From NCBI GenBank assembly GCA_907163375.1, contig CAJQUW010007086.1:62001-126000 (forward strand): 64,000 nucleotides of DNA, in the 5' to 3' direction. Shown one piece after another: positions 1 to 14,204 of this stretch; positions within the stretch are counted from its first letter, which is position 1, and every line of letters starts with the position of its first letter. Both the position numbers and the translations under genes were made by a program. The notes under the pieces were generated by a model that had not been told where the DNA came from, ran no database searches, and saw nothing but the letters and a program-made list of their open reading frames with translations. The DNA comes from Prostheceraeus crozeri (lineage: Eukaryota; Platyhelminthes; Polycladida; Euryleptidae).

Positions 1-223
1 CACATTTCTTGATCGGTGAACTGACTGCGTGAAAAGCTTAAATCACTCATTCCCCTACTCAAATTATATGCAAATTTGTGATGAAAATTATTTAAAATTG
101 CACTTAATGCACCAACTGACAAAGTCAGGAAGTGTCAAGCCTTTGGCCAGCTTATTCGAACTGTGGCAGCAACTAAATCACAAGTTCGACCGTTTTGATC
201 ACCTTTGGCACTTTAAGGGTTAA
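1..223. other. possible right end of a TTAA-target element (cut by window edge)
   Basis: The stretch ends in CTTTAAGGG followed by TTAA at 220-223. This resembles the right end of the piggyBac element at 33778 (CCCTTTAAGGG then TTAA). The left end would lie outside the window and the short reading frame inside has no recognisable product. The call rests on about ten terminal bases only and could be chance. Confidence 0.2.
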
Positions 224-249
224 TGCCAAACAATAAAAATTCAACATCA

Positions 250-1345
250 ATAACGATGATCAAGAGGCTCTTCACAGATTATTCCGTGATACAGTCTCTG
301 TACCAGCTGATAAAGGAAATACCACTGATTTAGTAATGGAAAGAATGGATTACGAGAATTTAAGTTCGTTCAAAAGTGTCCAGAAAATTGAGAAATTATC
401 TCATGGGTTTGCAAAGGAAAGTGGAAATTTCTCGAAAACTTCGATTAGATTTGACAATATCGGATTCAAAAGCTCCTGAAATGTACGCACTTCCAAAGGT
501 ACATAAAGAAGGACTTCCATCACGGGTCATTGTCTCATTTACCCACATCAACTCTACCTTAAACAATGTCAACGCCTATCTCGCCAGGGCTCTTAGACCC
601 CTAGCTGATAATTCTCAAAGGAAATATACTTTAAATTACGTAGAATGGAAAATGACTCGCGTCATTTGTGTTCCATTCTACACTCCATCTCACTTCATGA
701 TTCAGAATACACGGTCAGCAATGACGTAATGAATTTTGCCGGCTAGAGAAGCCGTTTCAGTTATGGGTTTGAGGAGCGATTTCGTCAAGAACAGTTTGTT
801 TCATCAAGAACAGTCCTGTCATTAAAGTCTGTCAATGAACTTCTGATTTTGTGTGTAGACAACAAGTTTTTCTGATATCTAAATCAATTGTACTAGATTT
901 CTGCTTGTCCTATGGGATCACCTCTTTCTCCAATGATATGTGAGCGTTTCATTCAAGGAATTGAATAACTGGCATTGCAAAGTTTTGGACAAGATATAGA
1001 GCCATTCTGCAGTTATGTCGACGATAGTTACATGATTATTGATATAGAAAATGAAGCTTCATTGAATATCTGAATTCTGAACATTCGAGTATTAAGTTTA
1101 CTCGTGAATGCAACAATCGCATTGCAGTGTTGGATGTTCACATCCACAGGATTGATTCACAATTACCAACTTCTGTATACCGAAAGCCATGTACTGTAAT
1201 AGTTATCACATCTTACCCTATCAATCATATCATCCTAATCATGTGAAGTCTGGTGTTGTGAAATGTTTCGTGAATCGTGCAAAAGCTTTATGTGATGACA
1301 ATTTGTTGGATAAAGAATTGTCTTTCCTTCGGAGGATAATGACAG
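250..1345 (+). pseudogene. decayed Penelope-like element reverse transcriptase
   Basis: Reading across frames gives a Penelope-type reverse transcriptase in order. First comes a PADKGN-type motif followed by VMERMDYEN (about 310-360). Next is a LPKVHKEG block with SRVIVSFTHINS (about 490-555), then PMGSPLSP (about 910-935), the catalytic YVDD box (about 1016-1027), an LDVHI/VYRKP block (about 1130-1190) and the HPNHVKSGVVKCFVNRAK thumb segment (about 1225-1285). At least four frameshifts or stops break it. No GIY-YIG endonuclease is visible after it, so it is either an endonuclease-lacking type or 3'-decayed. It is a dead copy, older than the Penelope-like elements at 45.2 and 62 kb. Confidence 0.8.
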
Positions 1346-1566
1346 GAGTGGAGCTATATGCAAATCGGCTGCTCTGAATGCCCGCATCTTTTCATGGGAG
1401 AAAGTTCCGGAAACTTGAGCACCAGAAGCAATGAACACCAAAGAGACATAAAATAAATCAATTAACAGTCAACAGTTTCCCAACATGTCCATGAACACTC
1501 CCATGCTCCGACTTCTCCAGCAAAAATCATTTCTGTTAAATCTACAGATCACCCAGCCGATTCGAA

Positions 1567-1652
1567 TTTAAAAAAAGCGAAAAAAACGAATCCTTATCTT
1601 AGGAAAGCGAAAAAAACGAATCCTTATCTTAGGAAAGCGAAAAAAAGCGAAT
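1567..1652. repeat. short tandem repeat, about 30-base unit
   Basis: A unit containing GCGAAAAAAACGAATCC followed by TTATCTTAGGAAA is repeated nearly perfectly about 2.7 times. A related, looser cluster of GCGAA / CGAAT words occurs in the same orientation at about 4205-4290. I see no gene associated with either. Confidence 0.75.
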
Positions 1653-4600
1653 CCATAATTTTTACATCAAGCAACGTAGAATAGCGTTATAGCGACATAA
1701 CATGATAATAGTGCTGTAACGACATACATATTACGATTATAATGACCATTAAACCATACACTGCCACAAAACGAATACTCCCAACCTGTTTAGATTGCGA
1801 ATATTACTTCTTGTTAAACGATTCGCAAGTACACCAGACCATATTTACAGACAAACTAACTTTGTATACTATTAATGAGCAGACATATAACCAGCAATTC
1901 AATTTAGATTGCTTCAATTTTAAACAAATAGTGTAGATTCCAAGATTGTTTCATAGGATAGTTGAAACATAGTGCTGAAAAAATCAACAAAAATACTGTT
2001 GGAAAATTAAGCAGAATGAAGATGATTTTATAATTTCTAATTTGGCAAAGGAAATTTCTCTAACTGCCATGCTTCCAACTAATGAATTAACCTACAACTT
2101 TGACCACTGTCATCTCCTTTATCTGAATATTCCGAAGCATATTGATATTTTCAAGTATTTATTTGATAGGGGTCTGTCAACTGAAGTCATGCGAAGTGGA
2201 TCACATCACTGATGTAGAATCCTTAATTAGGTTTTTAATTAGGCAATTATTTTATACATTGATATAATGTACACAAAAGGTTTCATCTGATTATCACTGT
2301 AGTTTTCTTCAATAGGCCTACTCGCAAGCTTAATACATTATACTAATAATATTGCTTACCAGGATACATTTTTGTTAAGGAAGATACTGCTCATAATGAA
2401 GCTATATTATTGAAGCAAAATTGATCTTATATTCAATGAAAATTGTTGCAAACGTTATAATTCAGATGTAAAAGTGTCAACTTGTACATTTACGATCAAT
2501 TAAAGTGATATTGCTCAATTATACAGCCCTATAGTGATTAGATGATAAATACATTTAAAATGGAATTTCCCGACAATGTGCAGCTACCAAAAGGAAGGAA
2601 ATTATGTAGTCAATGATTTGCATTCGTATGGGTTATTTACAGACCCTTTCCATCAAGCTTTTAACTATAAGTGGCCTATTCCAGAGATCAAAACAGCCTC
2701 TTATGAGACATATATTAGTACTTTCTCAATCAAAACTTTCCACTGTAAATATCTAAATCAATAACATCTATTCATCACATAATAATAGTAATAATAGCAA
2801 ATATCTAGATCGTCATATGAATATTCTAGATCTAAATTGATGAAAAGCGACGATGAATGACAATATTGGATAAACCTATGAAAATATTCCATAGAAATTA
2901 TCACTATACAACTTGCTTCAAAGGCCATTTATCAAGATCAGTATCCATACACGTCTACTATACTATGCAAACCAAGTCCAAGCTTTGAACTGAATTGGAA
3001 ATAGTCAATATTGAAATATATGGATCTTATTTCCGTCTCCGTTATTTTGTAATAAATAATGAAAACGAAAAAATCAATATCTTTCAACATTTACTCTTTT
3101 CAATTCAATTCAAAACAAGACAACTCAAGTAGCCAAGACAATTTATCTAAAGCCTAGTCCAAGCTTTACGATGCAAGGTTCTCAGTCTTGGATCGTTGAC
3201 ACCAGCTTCTCTCGTTGAATTCTCTGTGGGCATTCCTATTTACTGACGCATTTGCAAGAAGTCACGAGTTGTTGAAGCACACGAGATAAGTCGATACCGC
3301 ATAGCACAGAACACAGAAGCTATGAAAATACATGTATATAGCTGGTGAAGTTTGACGTAATCAGCATGACTGCAGTAATGTAAATCGTAGTCAAATTATT
3401 TCCAAAATAGTGCATTACTGGTAGATCTAGTATTTTTTAATCTATAACTCAGAAAGTTTCAAGTGAAGTAGGCAGTTATTCAGTTATATGAATATAGGCT
3501 ACACATATACGATTACATCAGTACCATATTAATGTCTTTATTAGAAGATGCAAAATGACTTTTATACTATTCAATTTTTTGCCTAGTTACACGTACTTCA
3601 TGAAAAACACAGTGAAAGTCGCAGTGTAATAAAAATTTCAGCGGAAAATATTCAATTGTGTTTATTATCATCTCAATTTCTTTGGCCTATTTATCAACAT
3701 CATGCAATACACCTCACTCATCCATAACTTAACAATTTGTTTCACTAATCCAACATCTATCTTCTAAGACAACTCTATAGTAGGCCTCCCGTGAGTCTCA
3801 GGCAAGCTAGCATGGATTGATGTATCCAATTCCTTGACTGATAATACGATGGCAGTCATTTGTAGCATGTAACCTGCTTGTACTTTCAACATGCATCAAT
3901 TCAAACTCGTGAGAAAACTATAGCATCATGGCCTCAAAGTTACTGTAAAAAAATTGTGCATGCACCGGAACGCACTACGACAAGGCTTTGACTTGAGGAA
4001 TTGTTACATCACTTTTTTGCTAATAATGGTATATCTTCCAACTCCTAAATAATATAAATTATTACATAAGATTAAGCAATTGTCAACATCTGGATTCAAT
4101 TGTCAACACATGGATAATAACATGACTAAACTAAAGGCTAACATAACATAAAGTCACGTTGTCAACATGCAAAAAAGCCTGTACTACGAAACAAACTTGC
4201 TCTACCCAAAAAAGCGAAAAATAAACGAATGCCACTCGATAAAAGCGAAAATTCAGGCACATCGAAACAGCGAATGTCTGGGTGGTCTGAATCTAGCATG
4301 CATAACAGAAGAATCAAGGAACAATCTACATCCACTCAAATCGTGACAAGATTTACAATCGAGAGGTTGGCTATTAATAAATTGAAATTTGGAATTCACA
4401 TATTTCTTAGTACAGCAATAACTTTGTTATTCATTGACTCATCCTTTTTATTGTAATTTATTCATCTTACTTATTTGCATTGATTAGTAGCACCATTACT
4501 TGCTCCATTACAAGGAAGCAATCTGTATCTCCTTGTAGAAATTAGAAATGGTTCAACATTAGAAATTGTTTCCGCTGGGTGGTTCCACTAGCTTCACACA

Positions 4601-7600
4601 TGTCATCGGAACGAGGATAAACCAATTGTGTTGTACCGGAAATTTGGAAACGGTTGAATCATGGGAACAGTTTTCGGAGCTCAAAATAGGCCAGGTAAAA
4701 CAGGGGTAAGGTTCATTGCAAACAGACGGCATGCTTGATATAAAAAGCATGTGCAAGTTTCTAAAAGAGAAAAATTCAAGAACATAACAAAAATTTTAGA
4801 ATAATGATGATTTTCATAATAGAAGCGCCTTCGTAAGACCACTGATGCTAGATGTTTTGAATTATAATATTGCATTTGTCATTATGATAATCATATGTAG
4901 GTCATGTTATAACATGTGTAAGCAAGACTAGACCTGGGCCTATCTATATTATTAAAAAGTCAAGCATGAAGCATCAACATTTCCGTTTGCTTCATCAGCT
5001 AGAATTCTGTTAATTGAGATCACTAACCTATGTAAATTAACGGTTTTCTGAATGCATCAAAATTTTAGGTTTTGTCTGTGAAGTTTCTATCATTCCATGT
5101 TGAATTCACTGATCAAAAGTAGTTTATGTCAACAGACTTACTAAGCTAAGCCACATGATACAAATTCTCCAGCAGTAACTGGCTTTGCTTTGACAATTCA
5201 CAATGACATCACTGACTAGTTGACTTTAATGCAATTCAATCGGATGTAACTCTTCTTCGGGATTCTCTGGGGAATTTTTCTCCTCAGGTGATTGGCTCTT
5301 ATTACATTCTTTATGAGTCAACAGTCAGAAGTATATCAGCTATAAATAATTCCTAATTTCATAGGTTCCACAAAGTTCGTTCACGAGAGTTGTCACATTT
5401 CTACGAGACGTAAAATCTGTAAAACTGGTGGCTACAAATCTTCTGTTTGATGTCATTGATTTCTTCCATCACTTCGCCCTTGTCCTAATTCATGCTGCCT
5501 GATTGCGATGTAAAGTTCAAGAAGGATTCCTAAATAACCAATCTGATAGCTTCGCAGACTTGTTTTAACGGAATTGTATTTCAAAATTCCTGATTTGCCT
5601 CTTTCACACGATAACAGAAAACATTATCGAAGTGGGACACTATGAATCATGGTCAAAGTGCCTCATCTTAGGTGGCTCAATGTGCCTCACATCGTTAACC
5701 TTCCAAAAGCCAAATCGCATGCAAAAAAGTCCACAATTAAATGATTTTTAAACTAGGATTAATGATATTGGTAAGTAATAAGCCGAAATTGATAAGTTTA
5801 AGTCAAAGTAAAAGATGTAAAATGCACTTTAGACGGGCCTTCGGAGTCTTGCGCCTTCTATCAGTCGATGGCAACCTATGGTTTTGCTTTCGATAGTTTC
5901 GCTTAATTTGATTTGAAAAAAACAGAAATGATCTCCCGTCGACAGGTCAATTGAGATAAAGAATCCTTGAGTAGAATATTCTGACTAATGAAAATATACT
6001 CAAGTTTTAGTTGAATTAAAACAAAAGCTTTGACTTACTGAAAATTCTCTTTCTGAAATGTTGCTAAGTTGTGTGGCGTGAAAAAAGGATGGAGAACATG
6101 TGCAAATGACATCATCAGGGATACCATAGACATTAGACACAATAAACCATGTCGTGAAGTACGAAGCTGGTATCAAAAGTTTTGCAAATATTACTGGTAA
6201 TTCACAGTTCCTCATTGTCCAGTGTGCATCACTCCACCTACATGGAAAATAAATTCAGCAAAACTATTTGTTTTGAACTTAAGAGAGCCTTGAAGTTTAC
6301 TTGACCATTCGATCCTTTGAGCATCTCCCTTTGAATGCCGTTCTGCCTTAATCTTCATTCCTGTACTTACCCTACTGTGAAGGTGGACATATGCGTACAT
6401 TACTCTTCCAACAAAACCGAAGAAAACGGGGTAATAAACTCATTTTGAATATCCTTCTAATGTACATAATGTATATTTACTTTTTCAAATCATAATGGCT
6501 CGATCACGTAGAAAAGGTGCTCCTATTGCGATACAGGGTGCCAAATCAACTTCCCGCTAGGCGGATCTACAAAAAAAGGAAGAACCTCAAGAAAAATGGC
6601 GGATTGTTTTTCATATAGTCTCATGTAGAGACCCATTCTGCGACTACATTGAGGTTTTTGAGTAGGTAGGTGATTTTGAACCAAGCAACCAGGTAGGTGA
6701 CTTTGAAGAGAAATCTATCATTGTTATTCCTAGCATCATGGCAATTATATTTCAACAGTATAAATAGTATTATAAATAGTATTTATACTGAAAGGACAAT
6801 AAAAATACGAAAATATAAAAGAATAAGAAATTGAAGAAAAAATATGAAATATAAAAGAAAAAACGTCAATTTGGCAGCTGCGAAAATCGATTTTGCGCTC
6901 CCTCTGGCAATCGCCACAGAGATATGCTGAAAAAGCCAATCTGGTCTGCCGCGGCTTGTCTTCAAACTGGGATATTAATATTATCACTCTCACTGCCATT
7001 ATAGTTACATATAATGCATATGTGCTCGTATATCTCCATGCTTCACATCAACCATGTTCTCCATATGAATTAATTCATCATTTTGATGCGCCCAATTTAT
7101 GGAAATTTGGTAGGCATTTTCTTAATCATGCTTTCAATGAAATCTAATATCCCACCAGCACTTTAGCCGTATTTTTGCTGAATTTTTGAATGAATTGTGA
7201 GACCCAATGGAATTTTTTATATCAAAATTTCCTCTTCGACCATTTGAGTTAGAATGATTAGAATACTTTAGTTAGAAAGTCAGTCCTTGTGAGCAATTTA
7301 TAAGACTTTCCTATTATATAATCATTTGCAAACAATTTTGCAACATTCAACATAAAGATCAAATATTCAGGAGTAAATTGGTCCCTTCTCGGATAAAATT
7401 ATCAGGTAATTATAAATCATTTGAAACCAGAGATAAACTTACTGCTACAATTTATTGTGCCGGATCGAAGCACTACTTTCACATAATAAGTAGATTGAGA
7501 TATATATCTTAATAAAAATCATTTTGAGAAAAACAAGATCCATAAGAAATGTGAAAAATCACGCAAAACCACAAGGAAGATCTGTTTAGATGCCTTGGCT

Positions 7601-9860
7601 TGTCACAAATTCCAAAATTGATGAGAAAGCTAACTTACGATATGAGAAGCTGCATTTCTGACAGGCAATAATAACATTTGTTTTCAATCTAAAAATATAA
7701 TAAGATTAACAAGGAGATCATCTTAACTTTAATTTTCAAAATCAAGGTAGTTAACACTCCCATAGGTGACCAAGTTTTAATAAATTTGATGAACGAAAAA
7801 ATAGCTGTCGGTCAACACCAATAAAACAGTCACATACTCATGCTGATAGTGATGACCTTATCTTTGATCTTGATATGGAATACTATCATTTTCTGGAAGT
7901 TATAGTGATAACTATCACATTGCTGATATTTTTGCGATCAATTTTTGCTACAACAAATTGCGTCAGCAATGCAAAAAATTACTCCGCAATCCAACAAACA
8001 AATATTCTCATTAACACAATTATTTCAAATAAAAAATGTCGCCAAAATGTTTCACTAACAAGTTCAAAAATCACACAATTCATAAATAAGGAAAAACGTG
8101 ATACCAAATTCTCAATACGCACGAACCGTTGTAGCAAATGCTCGACAGTTTGCAAAAAAGGAACACATGAATAAGATCAGAACGAATAAATGATAAATAG
8201 CATTCAAAAAATCGCTTCATGAGAATATTGGTGAGAAGCACATGCATGTGTCTCAAGACACTTTAACAGTTGGAGAAACATATTCCTTCCAGGACCGATC
8301 TTCAGTTATATGACGAAAACAGCAACTTTTGAAGTTAATAGAAGAAATGTCTAAGAGAAAGGACCTTTTAGTGACACGGTTCACAATGAAACCTTCTTCA
8401 CCAATAATCAATAACCCAGCGCGTTCGCTTCGAGTTTCGACCAACTCTCGACATGTACAAACTCATCCTGCAAATTGTCTTCACCACGACAATCGAAGCG
8501 CTATAGGGAATGCAGGAGTAAAAAGTAATGTGGTAACTGGTAAGCGCTATAAAGTAATGTTTCCTATGAATGAAAGTAGAGCTTAATGTAATTAGTCAAC
8601 GACATTTGTGAGCAACATATTTAGGGCATCATGGCACTGTCAAAGTTTTGCTCAACAGACACTTAACCACCAAGTCCTGGCCAACTCCTCTAAATGGGAA
8701 TCCCAAATCCTTCATAGGATTGGCAAATCACTGCCAAAAGTCTGCGACAAATCTGTCTCTGATCGTTTCCCCTTTGCATTGCCATGCTGTCACTCCCTAC
8801 AACACATCATATTTCTCACTCGTCCATGCAAAACGTAAGTGTGATTGGAATTAATAGAAAGCATGCTATAATGAAACTTTTGTACCGGTACCGCATTTGT
8901 GTTTGTTAAAAACGGTCGGAGCGAAACTACATTTTACTTTTCACATCTAGCACACAACCTAGCGGAAAATGAAATGCACTGAAAATGAAGATTAACAGCA
9001 ATATTGAGATGGAGCTTTGGTCACTATGAGTGCATTTCTTTTCTGATTTTCTTGAAATTTCCATTCATTTTCATTTCTTGACATATCCTTTAGACATATG
9101 ATCCTCTTCAAAGCATCTACGAGGAACTGACCATCAAGTACAATTTTGTTGTATGTTGCATGCATCAACTGATCTTAAGTTTGAGCGCTTTTCACAACTT
9201 GATAGTAGTTCAGGTAAATAAACCCACATCATTTTCGGAAAAGTAGGGTCCTCAGCTTTCAAAAGATAGTAATGATAGATAAAGACAAAAAGGATAGATA
9301 AATGCAACTTGAAGAGTTCATGCCGACGTTTATCTATGCATGGAAATGTCCTGCTTCATCGCATCACATCTGCAATATTGTCCCGTCAGAAACGCATTTT
9401 TCATCCTAACCAAGAAGGTAGTGGTACACTGAGGTGGTGTCCGATTTCTTTAGAGATGATTATCAAAACATCAACAAAGTGAATTAACGTAAATATTCAT
9501 GCACGTATTTGATCAACAAATATTTATGTGCAGTCCGTTGGTGGAAAGTATCAGAGAAACGAGACAGAATTTTTGGTGCTCTTATCTGAAGAAATCGTCA
9601 TTCCTATGTCCTGTCCGCAACCAATAGTCCGGCAGCCAGAACGAGTTTCTGCAGGGAACGAGACCGAAAATGATACTTTCACAGGATGATGTACACCCTA
9701 TGCCTACTACGAATCGGCACGTCTGCCAAGTTCTAGTGAGTTCCTCTTCTTGTCAGACAGGATCAAAGAAAAACACATGTAAATCCAATGGGATGCAGAT
9801 TGCATTTTTTGGCTAAAATGAAATTTTGAATGTTTTCTCTGATTAAACAAAAAGTACTAA
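1653..9860. other. unassigned AT-rich DNA, no supported gene
   Basis: Only short reading frames without recognisable motifs occur here. Small items seen: a GCGAA-word cluster at 4205-4290, a direct pair GTAGGTGAYTTTGAA near 6667 and 6692, a small palindrome of ATAAATAGTAT type at 6755-6790, and a CAGGGTG terminus-like word at 6534 without a partner. The segment 8600-8840 is richer in GC but its frames match nothing I know. Confidence 0.5.
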
Positions 9861-9862
9861 GC

Positions 9863-9878
9863 CTCACTCACTCACTCA
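9863..9878 (-). repeat. tetranucleotide tail of RTE-like element
   Basis: A run of CTCA units (GAGT when read on the coding strand) directly follows the stop codon of the RTE-like reading frame at 9885. RTE-type elements commonly end in short tandem repeats rather than poly(A), so this marks the element's 3' end. Confidence 0.7.
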
Positions 9879-9881
9879 ATC

Positions 9882-11165
9882 CATTTAGCGTCGATTGCTC
9901 CAACTTGATTGGGTCCGACGATTTCTCCTTATGGCTCCTCGCCACTTCTCCCGATCGAGGGCATCGTTGGGTACCAGTCCGAGTAGTCGCAGATCTTCGT
10001 CGACACTGTTTCTCCATGACTTCTTGGGTCGGCCGGCTGGTCTTCGCCCTGCCACGTCAATGGATTGCACTCGCCTGGTCCAACAGCTGTCATTCATTCT
10101 GGTGACATGCCCGAACCAACGCAGACGCCTTCTCCTTAAGACGTCGCCAATTTCCTCTATCCCGAGCCTTCTTCTCACTTCCTCATTTGAGATCCGATCT
10201 TGAGGAGAGACACCACACATCCAACGCGCCATTCTCATGTCGTTGACTTCAAGCCGCCTTACAGATTCCTTCGTCATGGCCCACGTTTCGCTGCCGTACA
10301 ACATGCAATTTCTGACACATGCTTCGTAAATCTTTGCCTTTGTTCTTAAATTTGGTGCTTTGGTTGTCAAAAAGCGTGAGAGTTCTCTGAACTTGCTCCA
10401 ACCACATCGAATCCGAGTCTGTACTGCAGCGACAGCACCCCCGCCTTCGTCCAGCATGTCCCCAAGGTAACAAAAATTCTTAACTGCTTGCAACCGGTCA
10501 CCGTCAACCTCCAAGTGAGCGCTGACCGAGTCATTAGTGGGCTGCACCACGCTGCCACGACAACGGCCACACACGTAATTCGTCAAGGCTCTCAGACTGC
10601 CAGTTACACCACTGCACCGCTTATGCGTCCAACCATTGCAGGAAGTGCACAAGATTGAGTTGGCACCGACACCATGCTGGCAGGTTGTGCAGGGATACGC
10701 CGCAGGCATTACGGAAGCGTTGAATTCGGAGCTGCAACGCATGACTTTGGACTTCTCAATATTGACGACTAAACCTTTCTCGGCAAGGGCATCTTTCCAT
10801 ACAGCAATCTTGGCAGACAGTTGCTCACTCGTTTCCGCAATGAGGAGGAGATCGTCAGCGTACAGAACTTCCCAAGGCAAGCCTTCCCTTACATTCTCAG
10901 TCACAACATCCAGGGTAATTGCAAAAAGCAGCGGACTGAGCACGGAACCTTGATGGACCCCCTCAGTGACCTCGAACCGATCGCTGGAAGACAATCCCCA
11001 CCTGACAATCGATTGAGAATTCTCGAAGAGCACCATCACAGCGTTCACTAACCACTCTTCCACTCCTGCACGCCTCAGAGCCCATTGCACTACCGATCGG
11101 GGAACCTTGTCAAAAGCCTTTTCCAGGTCGATGAAGGCCATGTGGAGATCTTTCTTCCTTTGAAG
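9882..11165 (-). pseudogene. 5'-truncated RTE-like non-LTR retrotransposon, reverse transcriptase C-terminal part
   Basis: This is one open frame of about 425 residues. In order it holds the palm motif FIDLEKAFDKVPR (about 11115-11150), EGVHQGSVLSPLLF, the catalytic YADD box (about 10850-10862), and a C4HC3-like zinc finger at 10554-10690 beginning [15 protein letters not shown]. Then follow FCYLGDML, YGSETWA, a WFGHV motif, a basic GRPKKSW segment and a stop TAA at 9885. The N-terminal endonuclease and RT fingers are missing, as expected from 5' truncation during target-primed reverse transcription. Upstream residues in the same frame look unrelated. Layout and finger match the element at 53.4 kb, but the two sequences are clearly divergent. 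RTE-like is my clade assignment from the endonuclease type of the other copy and the tail. Confidence 0.85.
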
Positions 11166-14100
11166 GTGTTGCTCTTCTCTAAGCCCAGAGTCATAATTTT
11201 TGGCATGGAATGTCTTCAGGTCATTTCCTTTCATTTTCATGCACCCCGGACTACAAACTATTTTCCATTGTCTTCATGACTTCACGATCTTCAACACCGA
11301 ATATTAGCCATTATAAGCACTTTCAAAGAAGGTATTTTGGCAATTACTTTCGTGGAATTTCACTTTCGAAAATCCACTTTCAACTGTCATGTTTTGAGGA
11401 ATAAATAAAGTCAATATGGTCACTAACTGCAGCAGAATCGGTGAACTGGAAAATTCACTTGCCTCGAGCAATGTCTACATTAACTTTGCGCCCGGGTGCT
11501 GTCCTCTCAAAACCGCAAATCCGTCTGATGAAGTAAGACGATTCAAATTGAGGATAGAGACAGAGTACAATAGAGACAGGTCTTTCAAACATCTATCAGT
11601 CGCAATTTGCTCTCTCACTAGGTAGCAATGACGAGCAATTTTCGATTGCAATATCTTTGAAAATCTTGTAAGAAGACGATTCAATTGTTTTTCATTGAAA
11701 AAAATCCAGCTATGACTTAAGCTTCTGTTTCTATGTGTATTATGCAACTTATTCATAACTACATTGATATGCGGAGATTCATTATCAAAACACAGCTCCT
11801 GCATCTTTGACTGAAAGCTCCTGGGAGTTCCATCTTTATGACACAAAATCGAAGTGTAGTTCAGTGGTGTCACTTCCATAGAATGGCACGATCGTTACAG
11901 AAGCTTTTGGAGTAATTCTGACAACTTTTTCAAATAATTGAGCAAGTAAAGAGTGGGAGACTGCATAATCATATTTCTTACATTTGCAATATTTGCTTTA
12001 CTAAATTAATGATTCAATTTCCACCATACTACATAAAGTCAATGAAAGTCTCGAAAACGTTAATCAAAAAGTGGTCTGCAAAAAGGACTTGGCAAAAAAC
12101 AGAACAAAAGCAAACATTTCAGAAAATCTGGCGCTTGTAAGACCTGTAATGTTTCTCAAAGTCTAAGGCAACATCACCAATAATCTCTTTATCGCTACTA
12201 ACCTGATGCTCGGTTAAGATAAGTGATCAAAGTTTTCCACTGATTCGACGATGGAAGACAGCACAAACGAACGCAAAACTTCTCCATAATTTGTGGATCA
12301 GCAGGTCATGCACTATTTGAAATAATGATTATAATTATAGTAAAATGCCTGTCCATAGTCATCCCACTCAAAATGGGAAAATTGGGTGACTTTGGACATC
12401 GGATTTGCCGACATTACTGTACTTTACTATAGCAACTAAAACCATGAAGCATCCAATATATTTTCAATAAGGAAATCGGAAAGCGATTTTTGCTGCAAAC
12501 ATTGTTTCAGCGGTTCTGTAATCGTCACAAATTTTCATTCTTGAGCATTATTGCTTCCGAGATATTTTAATCATATCAAATAGGCCTACTTTAGATTTTT
12601 TAGATTTGGTTTGACAACAGTGAGCCTTTCGTTAACTCGATGATGAATGGGCGACTAGTTGATTCGAATTTCTAACCATTTTTGTAATGCTCATAACAAC
12701 TTGACTAGTCAGAAGAATAACAAATGGCATGCAAATTTCTTTTGCGTAAATTTGCATCCACGCGTATCTTTTAATTTCTGCGTGAATTTATCTTTGGAAT
12801 TTCCATCGTTGTTACTTTTTGAACCTAGTAAATGAATGTTTCCTTTACTTTGCCACACTCAGCCTCAAACCCTTATATAGAAGTATGCGGAATTGAATGA
12901 TATTGAACTGAAAAAGATTAGCCAAGGTAATGGAGCACTGTTAATGTTAAGAATGTAATGCGAGTACTGTCAACTGTTATTGTCAATACATCCGTGTGAA
13001 ATAGTTCAATGAATTCATACTTCCTATCATTTATGTAGGCTTTATTAAAATCGACATGCATTCTCTTAGTTCCAAATATGAATCGGGCTTGATGCACACA
13101 AGATAGTCCTTATAGCTTACATTTCGGCCGATATGCACAAGGTGCGACAGTTAACCTCCCAGAATGGTTAAACTTCTTCGAACTAAGTCATTGAAATTTG
13201 CTCAGTAATGGTATCCATCTTTTCCAATTAGACAACGTCAAGCACGACGAGATAAAAAGAAAGCATGATGCTATGTGTGACTGAACATTCCGAACTCACT
13301 TTTGTAGAACACAGTAAAATAAAAGTGTTTCATGTCGATATTTTGTGAAGAATCTGATCTATTTTATCGATTGTCTAAAGTGACCCCATCCCGGGATTAC
13401 ATTGGACACACAGGATTTCTTTAGAAAAAATGCTGTGACAAATGTTTGATAGTGGTGATTCTTGGTAAGCATGCTGCACTAATGCAGATGCAACTTTTTA
13501 TATCAATTATCGGCAATCAAATTGAGCTCTACCTCATTCATGTACTATCAAGAGTCACGCGACAGGAGAAACATACACGTGGATGGTAATAAAGAAATCA
13601 TTCTGAAATGTAAGGAAATATTTGTTTAGTGTTGCTTGATATAGCTTATCAATGAAGTGGACTACAGTCCGACTGAAGATTCGCTCCGCCTTCCCTAGCC
13701 CGCGTGCCTGTGTGTTGTTAATACATGTGATAACGTCAAAGCACTGAATTGCTTGCAAGATATATATTTCAAAACCCCAACAAAACCTGAAAGTACAAAA
13801 GGAGAAATATCTAAAAACATTACTAACAAGCATACCGAAGCACATGATATCAGGATATAGCATGAGAAATAAAGTAAGATACATAGTTCCAACAATCTAC
13901 CGGTTTTCTAAAAATGACAAAAATTTCAATATAAACAATCATTAAGATTTAGACAAAAACACATCTAATTTATTATTTTCTTGTGAAATACAAAAATGGT
14001 AGAAAACGAACTGATGCTGTAACTTCATGCAGTAGTGTACTGAAATTTCTATACCAGCGAGTTAGCATGACATACAATAGCCGCATCTATAAGATCTCAT
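11166..14100. other. unassigned DNA, no supported gene
   Basis: A 134-codon minus-strand frame at 11475-11879 has no motif I recognise. A small inverted repeat of TGTCCA(A/T)AGTCA type sits at about 12349-12396. Nothing else is supported. Confidence 0.45.
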
Positions 14101-14102
14101 CT

Positions 14103-14198
14103 GATAAAATGCAACAGAAACATGCACTATCTATAAAACTATCACTAACCTTATCGGCAAGATTTCAGCCGATAAAATGCAACAGAAACATACACTAT
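14103..14198 (+). repeat. direct repeat pair, 28-base unit
   Basis: GATAAAATGCAACAGAAACA plus CATRCACTAT-type sequence occurs at 14103-14130 and again at 14171-14198 with one mismatch. It lies just beyond the 3' end of the Ty1/copia coding remnant. It may be part of that element's 3' untranslated or LTR sequence. Confidence 0.6.
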
Positions 14199-14204
14199 TT
14201 ATCA

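Noticed and set aside
1567-1652. CRISPR-like repeat and spacer pattern
   Set aside because: Units are contiguous tandem copies without unique spacers, and the DNA is eukaryotic.
6534-6560. CAGGGTGCCAAATC terminus-like word
   Set aside because: No matching inverse end seen, so likely chance or an orphan fragment.
8253-8854. Overlapping frames on both strands in a GC-richer patch
   Set aside because: No family motif in any frame, and both strands are open by chance.
11475-11879. 134-codon minus-strand open frame
   Set aside because: No recognisable domain, no neighbouring splice or promoter evidence and no relation to nearby elements. Length is within chance for this amount of DNA.
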